The position numbers and the translations under genes are program-made. From NCBI GenBank assembly GCA_001275005.1, contig JWZX01002510.1:1-12007 (forward strand): a DNA stretch of 12,007 bases, read 5' to 3'. The notes below the pieces were generated by a model. It searched no databases. It saw only the letters and a list, made by a program, of their open reading frames with translations, and had not been told where the DNA came from. The first letter of the stretch is position 1. Each line of letters starts with the position of its first letter. Shown here in pieces: positions 6,745 through 12,007 of this stretch. The stretch is from Chrysochromulina tobinii (lineage: Eukaryota > Haptophyta > Prymnesiales > Chrysochromulinaceae).

Positions 6745-7986
6745 TCACATCTCGTAGACGCCGCTATCCTGCAGCGTGCTGAAGGTGAAGCTCGTGTCGT
6801 GCATCTGACCCTCCGGGCAGGGCGTGCTCATCATCTCGTCGTACTCCTCGCGCACCATCACCCACGAGTACTTGCCGAAGTCGGGTAGCCGCTGGCCACA
6901 ATACTTGCGCCGGAGTGGGAGCAGATGGTCGTTGGCGAGGAAGAGGTGCTCCAGGTTGATCAAGTCTCGGATCGAGGGCGGCACGTCGCCCGTCATCGAG
7001 TTGTTATACACGTCGAGATAGCGTAGGTTCTGCAATTTGCCGATCTGCGCCGGCAGATTCCCCGTCAGCCTGTTGTCAGCCAGCATGATCTGGCGCAACA
7101 TGTAGATGCCCGTCAGCTCGGATGGAATGGTGCCCGAGAGCGCGCCGCCCTCGAGGCGGAGCGACTGGAGTGCCTGCAGGTCACCGAGCGTGGGTGGCAG
7201 CGTGCCGGACAGTCGCGAGCGGCTCACATCCAGAAAGTAGAGCTCGTGCATCGGCGTGAGCGGTTCGGGCAGCGTGCCGCTGAGAGGTGGGTTATCTTGC
7301 AGGTACAGCACACTCACCTCGGCAAGCCTGGCCAGCTCCGTGGGCATCGTACCCGAGAGCGAGTTCGACTGCAGGTCGAGCATCGTCAGGCGCGTGTGAA
7401 CTGCGATCTCCGTCGGCACGGTTCCCGAGAAGTTGTTCCTCGCAAGCACTATCTGAGTCAGTTCGCGTGCGAGCCCTGGCCGATTGATCTGGCCCAGCTC
7501 GGTCGGCAGCGTACCCTCGAGCTGGTTCATACTCATGGCCAGGCGCCCAATGTTGCTCAGCCGGCCGATCTGCGTGGGCATCGTGCCGTACAGCGAATTG
7601 TACGAGAGCTCGAGCACCGTCAGATTGCGCATCTCTCGGAGCTGAGTCCATTGGCTCAGGCTGCCGTTGAGATTGTTGCTTTCAAGATAGAGCGCGGTAA
7701 TGCGTCCCATGTAGCAATCCTCGCCGTCACGCCACCGATTGCACCGGTCGGTGACACCTACGCCCACCCATCGTGCGTTGTTGTCACACGGATCACCGTC
7801 CGGATGCCAATTCTTGTTCTGTCGCCAGTTCGCGCCGCCAGTCAATTCGTAGAGCGACCACAGTGCCGCAACCTCTTCGCGCCTGCACTTGGCCGTGATG
7901 ATGACGGTCCGAAGCATCAAGAGCAGCAGCTTCGGCCGCCATGACAGCGTCGTGCGAGGCACGGCGAACGACAAGCGAGTGTCCAT
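6745..7986 (-). CDS. Plant-type leucine-rich repeat protein, secreted or membrane-anchored
   Basis: A complete 413-residue frame. Residues about 12-34 (PKLLLLMLRTVIITAKC) form a hydrophobic signal peptide or anchor. An N-terminal cap of the plant LRR kind follows (EEVAALWSLYELTGGANW ... NKNWHPDGDPC) with paired cysteines. About ten LRRs with the plant-specific LSGT(I/L/M)P signature span about 94-353 (LYGTMPTQIGRL, LSGTMPTELARL, LSGTIPSELTGI). A Cys-containing C-cap follows (KYCGQRLPDFGKYSW ... STPCPEG). There is no kinase domain and no C-terminal membrane helix, so it is a receptor-like ectodomain or soluble LRR protein; the ligand is unknown. The ATG at 7986 is the first in frame. It is divergent from the GILT gene across 222 bp and convergent with the F-box gene. 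Confidence 0.9.
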   Translation of the reverse strand: MDTRLSFAVPRTTLSWRPKLLLLMLRTVIITAKCRREEVAALWSLYELTGGANWRQNKNWHPDGDPCDNNARWVGVGVTDRCNRWRDGEDCYMGRITALYLESNNLNGSLSQWTQLREMRNLTVLELSYNSLYGTMPTQIGRLSNIGRLAMSMNQLEGTLPTELGQINRPGLARELTQIVLARNNFSGTVPTEIAVHTRLTMLDLQSNSLSGTMPTELARLAEVSVLYLQDNPPLSGTLPEPLTPMHELYFLDVSRSRLSGTLPPTLGDLQALQSLRLEGGALSGTIPSELTGIYMLRQIMLADNRLTGNLPAQIGKLQNLRYLDVYNNSMTGDVPPSIRDLINLEHLFLANDHLLPLRRKYCGQRLPDFGKYSWVMVREEYDEMMSTPCPEGQMHDTSFTFSTLQDSGVYEM

Positions 7987-7987
7987 C

Positions 7988-8040
7988 CCTGGGCGTTCAT
8001 GTTAATACTCACCTGGGCGTTCATGGCAGGGCGTTCACAC
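7988..8040. repeat. GGGCGTTCA direct repeats upstream of the LRR gene
   Basis: CCTGGGCGTTCATG occurs at 7988-8001 and 8012-8025, and a third partial copy (GGGCGTTCACAC) at 8029-8040. On the LRR strand each full copy ends in CCCAGG; the more upstream copy is followed by GTGAGTATT-type sequence, a consensus splice donor. The unit is 24 bp. Confidence 0.75.
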
Positions 8041-8208
8041 TTCCTCCAAAAAGGGACGGGTTATACTCCGGCCCGGCAGTTAGAGAGTCTGGCGGGCCAT
8101 GAGATTCTGCTCCACTGCTGTGTGGGAGTTTACCGCCTGCACGCACTGCCGCCGGAGAGCTTCCTGCTGGTCCTTGTTCCCTCTGGTATCTGCTGAGCCG
8201 TTCTGCAC

Positions 8209-9211
8209 ATGTTCGCCCTCCTGGTAGTCGGAGCCACCGCTCAGATGCGCGTGCGAATTGATTTCTACGGCGAGTGTGTCTGACCCGGGTGCCAGGAGTT
8301 TGTCGAGACATCTCTCCAACAAACTCTTCAGGCGGAAGGAATATGGAACATCATCGATTACCACATGGTGCCTTGGGGGAACGCGTACTATGTACGGCCG
8401 GAGCGCCTCGAACTGCGCGTGCGGCTCTCGTGCTGACGACCGTTCGCACACAATCCCGCAGGACTCAGCGTTGCTCACTAACGCCGGCTGCCCAAATGGC
8501 ACCGAGCCCTACCCGTATAATCGTAACCGGTACACGTGCTGGGCCGGATTGTGCAACTCGACCACGGACGCGCCGCCAGACTGCTTCAACGGCACAATGC
8601 TGTGTCAGCACGGTCCGGGCGAGTGCGCGGGCAATTCGATCGAGAACTGCGCAAAATTCAGTTACCCATCGCAGCCACTCTACACGTCCTTCGTATACTG
8701 CTTCGAGGCGTCCTGCACGTACGACAGCGACAACCCGTTCAACTCGACGTGCAACACGAGCGCCGCGTTTCTCGAGCAGTGCGGCGCGTACGCTGGCATC
8801 GACGCCGCACCTATCATCGCGTGCTTCGAGGACGCGACGCTCACCGCGCAGCTTGACTTGGCGGCAGCGCACCAGACGGCAGCGCTCGGCACATCCAAAC
8901 TAGGAACGCCCTGGGTCCTTGTCAACGGCGAGCCGCTCGATGACACGGACGACCTGCTCAGCGCCGTGTGCGACGCGTGGAGTGCCCAGGACGGCGCGGT
9001 CGTGCCTTCCGGCTGCCCGGGTGCGCCCGTCAGTCCGTACGACTGGAAGACGTGGCAGGAAGGCGCAACGCTCGGCGTGGGCATAGGCGGCGGGCTGCTA
9101 CTCGGGCTGCTCGTCGCGCTCTTCGTCGTGCGCTGTCGCCGGAAGAAGGAGTCCGGCGCGGGCGGCGTGCCGCTACTCCCCGGCGAGGTGCTCAGGGGCG
9201 TGGCCTTCTAA
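8209..9211 (+). CDS. GILT-family thiol reductase, probable selenoprotein (UxxC), two exons
   Basis: Join 8209-8391 and 8462-9211; 310 residues. Exon 1 starts with a short hydrophobic signal-like leader (MFALLVVGATAQ) and reads RIDFYGECV-TGA-PGCQEF, then EGIWNIIDYHMVPWGNAYY, the GILT thioredoxin-fold start. The TGA at 8281-8283 stands where GILT has the first Cys of its CxxC motif (U25, C28). After a 70-nt intron come a Cys- and Asn-glycosylation-rich insert, the exact GILT signature CQHGPGECAGNSIENC (109-124), FVYCFEASC and the cis-Pro motif TPWVLVNG (about 209-217). A TM helix at about 263-284 (GVGIGGGLLLGLLVALFVV) and an RCRRKK stop-transfer follow. GILT reduces disulfides in lysosome-like compartments. 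A SECIS-like hairpin lies at 9311-9380. Start: stop at 8194-8196 upstream and a good leader favour 8209. An alternative is ATG 8099 with an intron at 8186-8244. If the TGA is a true stop, this is a pseudogene. Confidence 0.88.
8281..8283 (+). other. In-frame TGA read as selenocysteine in GILT
   Basis: Codons before (GAG TGT GTC) and after (CCC GGG TGC CAG GAG TTT) continue GILT homology without a break, and TGA falls exactly at the first redox Cys of C-P-x-C. TGA for TGC at a redox Cys is the usual signature of selenoproteins. It lies 108 nt upstream of the exon junction, so if not recoded it would be a premature stop. Confidence 0.78.
8392..8461 (+). other. 70-nt GT-AG intron in GILT
   Basis: Starts GTACGG, ends CAATCCCGCAG, phase 0, and contains GTGCTGAC, a good branch-point match, about 30 bases before the acceptor. 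Splicing changes the frame from that of PWGNAYY to that of DSALLTNAGCPNG, the only way to join the two GILT halves. Confidence 0.85.
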
Positions 9212-9310
9212 TTGCTTCCATTGCTTTGTACTGGAGCCGTGCCCAGGTTACCACTGACCCTCGATGCTCGCCGCTCGCTCCCCACCGACATAAACGACGC
9301 GCAAAGTATG

Positions 9311-9380
9311 GTGGTCGCATGTGACGACGATGTGCACAAGCCCTCATGGGCAGAGCGCATCTGTCTGAGAGACAGACCAT
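9311..9380 (+). promoter_or_regulatory. SECIS-like element, form II, in the GILT 3' flank
   Basis: It lies about 100 nt after the GILT stop. Helix I is 9311-9316 with 9375-9380. An internal loop follows. A quartet of non-canonical pairs forms between TGAC (9322-9325, in GTGA) and TGAG (9366-9369), with the central tandem G.A/A.G. Helix II is 9326-9335 with 9355-9365: GAC-GATGTGC against GCGCATC-T-GTC, 10 bp with one bulged T. An A.A mismatch, a C-G pair and the unpaired AA at 9338-9339 follow, then a mini-stem GCCC/GGGC (9340-9343, 9348-9351) with a TCAT loop. Quartet, about 12-layer helix II, apical AA and mini-stem are the defining parts of a form II eukaryotic SECIS. Folded by eye only. 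Confidence 0.72.
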
Positions 9381-9841
9381 CCTTTTCCAATTGTTGAAAG
9401 AGTGGGTGCTGGCTGATGATCATGAGTGGAGTGGCAGTGGTTCTGCTCTCTTGAAGGCTCTGCTCACGCGCCACGCCGGGCGCCTCGAGTGAACCTGGTT
9501 TTGTCGGGTCGGGTGCGTGGTCCAGGGAGCCACGTTGGCGACTGCTGCGTGTAACCCATCGCCCGTAGTGCGTAAATCGACTTAAAAACTCGAAGAGAAG
9601 TCGTGTGATCTCAGCACGTTTGATGTGGAATGCGGAAAGGTATCGGGGCCAAATAATGATAGCCCACATGAGTCGAAGATCCACCCGACCGTTCGTAAGG
9701 CATGTCGGAAAGGACCGGACTGGCGTGGCAGGGGCGAACTACTTTGGTTTGCTAGGGTCCCCTTCTCTGTGCCAGTTTGTCGCCGGACATCCAGTGGCGC
9801 GTGCCTGCTGGGCTCTTTTGCACAGGGCAACTGCGCCCGCC
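9381..9841. other. Upstream region of the EF-P gene
   Basis: No gene is supported here. The EF-P frame stays open and in phase back to 9605 with other Met codons, but that stretch has no EF-P homology and no organelle-targeting character. It is most simply 5' UTR and promoter, possibly with an intron. Confidence 0.4.
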
Positions 9842-10495
9842 ATGGCGCGCAAACTTCTCGTGAACTTGTGTCGTCCACAAAGGGAAAAAATGCTGCGCGT
9901 TCTCATACGCAACATGGCCAAGGTACCGGTTCTCTCACTCAAGCCAGGGTCGCTCGTGTCAGGCAGCAGCGTGCCTGGCCAGAAACCCGATCGCATCCTC
10001 AAGGTCGAAGAGTGCGTGACAGGCAAGGCGGGTGCGGGCGGGGGCTACGTGCAAGTCAAAATGCGCGACTTTTTGAGCGGCCAGAGCAGCTTCACCAACC
10101 GGTGGAACACGACCGAGAAGGTCGAGGAAGTCGAACTTGACAAACCTCAGCCTTACACATTCCTCTATAAGGGTAGCGAGCAGCTGCATCTCATGCATCC
10201 CGAGACCTTTGAACAGATAGAACTGTCTTCCGATATCATGGGCGACGACGCGCGCTGGCTTCTCGACGGCATGGAAGTCAAGGTGCTCTCCCGCGATGGC
10301 GAGCCCATTGCTATCATCTTGCCCGAAAAAATGGCATACACTGTCACGGAGGCCCCGCCGCACAACAACAAAACCAACAAAACCAAAATGGTGGTCATTG
10401 AAAATGGCGTGACTCTGCGCGTCCCGCATTTTGTCGAGGCTGGAGATCGGATCACAGTAAACACAGCCGACGGCGAGTACGACGGCAAGGCTTAG
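9842..10495 (+). CDS. Translation elongation factor P, organellar
   Basis: 217 residues from the ATG at 9842. Residues 1-27 (MARKLLVNLCRPQREKMLRV...) are basic and amphipathic, like a mitochondrial (less likely plastid) targeting peptide. EF-P follows: KOW-like domain I about 28-90 (LKPGSLVSGS, GGYVQVKMRDFLSGQSSFTN), domain II about 91-150 (TEKVEEVELDKPQPYTFLYK, TFEQIEL, LLDGMEVKVL, PIAIILPEKM), domain III about 158-216 (ENGVTLRVPHFVEAGDRITV, TADGEY). EF-P binds ribosomes stalled at proline runs and promotes peptide bond formation. The loop normally KPGKG, whose second Lys is modified in many bacteria, reads GKAGAGGGY (61-69), so that Lys appears replaced by Ala. The polar insert HNNKTNKTK near 164-172 is unusual. 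The start is uncertain because the frame is open upstream. Confidence 0.92.
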   Translation: MARKLLVNLCRPQREKMLRVLIRNMAKVPVLSLKPGSLVSGSSVPGQKPDRILKVEECVTGKAGAGGGYVQVKMRDFLSGQSSFTNRWNTTEKVEEVELDKPQPYTFLYKGSEQLHLMHPETFEQIELSSDIMGDDARWLLDGMEVKVLSRDGEPIAIILPEKMAYTVTEAPPHNNKTNKTKMVVIENGVTLRVPHFVEAGDRITVNTADGEYDGKA

Positions 10496-10875
10496 CTTAA
10501 GCAGGAGAGGTGACTTATTTGTCATGAGGATACGTGATGTAGTAGGTCGTAGGAGAGGGACTACAACACACGCGGACGATGAGCCGCCGTGCGCGCCGTA
10601 CGCCGCGCGGCGTGGCCGGGCCGTGGGAAACGACCAAGCCTCGGTCACTTCTTTTGTTCTTCTCCGCTCCACGGGTTCTCGCCGCTGCGGCCAGCGCCCC
10701 CATGGCGGCTGTGCCCGGTGGCCCCGTGGCCGTCTCAGCTGTCGGATGTATGTGAAGCAATGTCTTTGGGTCGGTGCCTTTTGTACGCCCTTGACCTTCG
10801 TTTGTTCATTGTTGTTAGTACTGACGAGCTACTCGTACTCTTCTCGTACTCTCGTAGTACCGTTAAACCGTACGG

Positions 10876-10920
10876 AGGTGCGTGGTCGGGGCACACTATC
10901 GTATAGTGCACACCGCACCT
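10876..10920. other. Nested hairpin
   Basis: An outer stem AGGTGCG (10876-10882) with CGCACCT (10914-10920) encloses an inner stem CACTAT (10894-10899) with ATAGTG (10903-10908) around a 3-base loop. Confidence 0.65.
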
Positions 10921-10977
10921 GCACACCCACACTGCAAAAAAATCAGGCTGATAACGAGGGTTGTTACTAGGGTTGGG

Positions 10978-11045
10978 CTCGTAGCTTAATTACGAGTCTC
11001 GTTACCAGACTCGTCGTTAGTTTGTAACGAAGGCCTTGTTACAAA
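10978..11045. other. Cluster of three hairpins/palindromes
   Basis: CTCGTA/TACGAG at 10978-10996; ACGAGTCT/AGACTCGT around a 7-base loop at 10992-11014, sharing bases with the first so that only one can form at a time; and TTTGTAAC/GTTACAAA at 11021-11045 enclosing the palindrome AAGGCCTT. It is not a tRNA: no box B and no acceptor stem. It could be a structured RNA, a mobile-element remnant or a regulatory site. Confidence 0.65.
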
Positions 11046-11142
11046 CCCGTTCGTAAGTCAATTAACAGGCTGAGTACTAGCGGGGCCGGCTACAAGCACT
11101 CGTAATCACGCGGGGATAAACTTAAAACACAAAACGCTCGCC

Positions 11143-11444
11143 ATGGCGCTCGCCCGCCGTCCTACATGGTACATCACACACAATCTCCGGCCCAAGGTCG
11201 CGCCGGGGCACGATCAGTCATTCACAGCACACACTCCATCTCGGTTCTCGCATCTGGATCTCGCCAGGTCGCCACACTCGCGCGGTTCACACACTCAACG
11301 TTCACAGATCAGCAGTCCTATCCCATCTTCGATCCACATCGGCACATTCACACACATCAGCCGCCCTCGTGAACCCACGGATCGGGCGCATCTCGCGTCT
11401 CCGTTTTCCGAGGGCAGACGAGGCACGAGGGGGAGGCATTGCGT
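11143..11444. other. CA/TC-rich spacer, no supported gene
   Basis: A forward frame from an ATG at 11143 exists, but its translation is low-complexity (Ser, His, Arg, Thr) and the DNA is rich in TTCACAC-type words. I see no gene here. Confidence 0.4.
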
Positions 11445-11520
11445 GGCGGAGGCGGCACCGGCGCTCGGGACGGCGCGCGCGCGGCGGAGGCGGCACCGGT
11501 GCTCGGGACGGCGCGCGCGC
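11445..11520. repeat. 38-bp tandem duplication
   Basis: Two adjacent 38-bp copies (11445-11482 and 11483-11520), each starting GGCGGAGGCGGCACCGG and ending in a GC run, differing at one base (C/T). They lie just downstream of the stop of the right-edge gene, in its 3' UTR or flank. Confidence 0.9.
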
Positions 11521-11527
11521 GGGATCT

Positions 11528-12007
11528 TCACATGGTGCACGGCTCCCTCGAAAGGAACTTCACGCTCGGATTGAGGAGGTAGCGCTCCTCCATGCCCGCG
11601 TACGCCTGCGGGTGCTTCTCGACGTAGTAGTTGACGGTGATGGAAGGCACACCGTCGCCGATCATCTTGACCTCGAACGCCTGCCTGTCGGCCTTCGCCT
11701 TCTTGACGATCTGCGCCGTGACGAAAAGTGGCATCGCCGTCGTGTCCATGTACTCGAACCACGCCGTTGGAAGGAGAATCCACGCACCCGCAACGACGAG
11801 GGCCTTGTGGCTCGAGTCGTCGAGGATCTGCACGCGCAAAAGTGCACAAACATCAGTCGTGGCGAAGGGTGCGCGCGTGCGTGCGCGCGGGCGTGGTACG
11901 GGCGTGGCCCTCACCTCGACGACGTCCTCGAGCACGGGATCGCCGACGTACACGCTCCGCAGCGCACGGCGTGCGTCGCGGGCCGGGTTGAACGGCTTGA
12001 GGGTGAC
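11528..12007 (-). CDS. Unrecognised protein, 3' part, two exons in the window
   Basis: Exon 11915-12007 (31 codons, runs off the edge) joins to exon 11528-11827 (99 residues plus stop). The joined end reads VTLKPFNPARDARRALRSVY, then GDPVLEDVVE and ILDDSSHKALVVAGAWILLP, then AWFEYMDTTAMPLFVTAQIV and a charged tail with VNYYVEKHPQAYAGMEERY, ending EPCTM. One hydrophobic stretch (KALVVAGAWILLPTAW) could span or dip into a membrane. The start lies outside the window. Codon use matches the other genes. I do not recognise the family. The intron keeps the frame open if unspliced. Confidence 0.75.
   Translation of the reverse strand, partial: VTLKPFNPARDARRALRSVYVGDPVLEDVVEVRATPVPRPRARTRAPFATTDVCALLRVQILDDSSHKALVVAGAWILLPTAWFEYMDTTAMPLFVTAQIVKKAKADRQAFEVKMIGDGVPSITVNYYVEKHPQAYAGMEERYLLNPSVKFLSREPCTM
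11828..11914 (-). other. In-frame 87-nt GT-AG intron
   Basis: On the coding strand it starts GTGAGG and ends TTTTGCGCGTGCAG, with an ACTGAT branch-like site about 35 bases before the acceptor. It is phase 0, 87 nt (29 codons) and free of stops, so unspliced translation would insert an Arg/Pro/Thr-rich peptide between DVVE and ILDD. Confidence 0.82.

Larger units (their letters stand above)
10496..11142. other. Long spacer with clustered hairpins, no supported gene
   Basis: It separates EF-P from the convergent gene at the right edge. A reverse frame at 10515-10760 ends in a plausible peptide (SPTTYYITYPHDK) but has no family match. From about 10828 the sequence is dense in CTCGTA/TACGAG and TAACGAG words and hairpins, and is less GC-rich than the genes. 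Confidence 0.45.

Noticed and set aside
8258-8461. Uninterrupted frame running from 8258 into the GILT second exon
   Set aside because: Its first part has no GILT homology, while the frame one base over carries the redox motif and PWGNAYY. The intron at 8392-8461 explains the change.
9412-9465. Alternative SECIS candidate with ATGA near 9429
   Set aside because: The stem is weak beyond GCAG/CTGC and it has no unpaired AA in the loop. The 9311-9380 fold is much better.
9959-10672. Long reverse-strand frame opposite EF-P
   Set aside because: A shadow of EF-P on the other strand with no homology of its own.
10515-10760. Reverse-strand frame converging on EF-P
   Set aside because: The last 15-20 residues look natural, but the rest is Arg/Ala/Gly-rich filler without a domain.
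10978-11060. tRNA-like opening (GGGCTCGTAGCTTAATT) in the hairpin cluster
   Set aside because: No proper D-arm box, no box B (GTTCGANTC) and no 7-bp acceptor stem.
11143-11574. Forward frame of 143 residues in the right-hand spacer
   Set aside because: Low-complexity translation, and it overlaps the tandem duplication and the end of a supported reverse-strand gene.

Overview
This is a gene-dense, GC-rich, nuclear-type eukaryotic window. It carries eukaryote-only proteins (a UBA/UBE2Q-like ubiquitin-conjugating enzyme, a PUB/F-box protein, a plant-type LRR protein and a GILT thiol reductase) beside bacterial-derived organelle proteins (bL33 and EF-P). It has short GT-AG introns of 70-87 nt and little space between genes. 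The mix, the high GC and an apparent selenocysteine gene fit a unicellular alga or similar protist (haptophyte, pelagophyte or prasinophyte type); the lineage cannot be fixed from the sequence alone.

Layout, left to right. 1-213 (-): 5' end of an unrecognised gene running off the edge. 410-714 (+): a Myb/SANT-like domain broken by an apparent frameshift. 1175-1588 (+): doubtful ORF ending in a (PPPS)n tract. 1975-2628 (+): unrecognised 217-aa helical protein with an internal duplication. 3123-4475 (+): three UBA domains plus a UBE2Q-type E2 domain, with a 78-nt intron at 4113-4190. 4950-5126 (-): 58-residue mitochondrial-type ribosomal protein bL33. 5536-6498 (+): PUB + F-box + SMI1/KNR4-like protein. 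6745-7986 (-): secreted or membrane-anchored LRR protein. 8209-9211 (+): two-exon GILT gene whose redox motif is encoded TGA-Pro-Gly-Cys, with a SECIS-like hairpin at 9311-9380 in the 3' flank. 9842-10495 (+): organellar EF-P. 10496-11527: long spacer with nested hairpins and a 38-bp tandem duplication. 11528-12007 (-): 3' part of an unrecognised gene with an 87-nt intron.

The central result is the GILT gene. A signal-peptide-like start, the in-frame TGA at the first cysteine position of the CXXC motif, a 70-nt phase-0 intron, the exact CQHGxxECxxNxxxxC signature and a downstream hairpin with SECIS features together argue for a selenocysteine-containing GILT with a UxxC active site. A conventional gene finder would cut it at the TGA and start it downstream in the wrong frame.

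The genes do not form one pathway. Two (UBA-E2 and PUB/F-box) belong to ubiquitin signalling and two (bL33, EF-P) to organellar translation; GILT and the LRR protein are secretory-pathway neighbours transcribed divergently from a 222-bp spacer. Spacers hold pentamer arrays (AAGTC/TTGAC) and a recurring CTGTGAAGT word that may be promoter elements.
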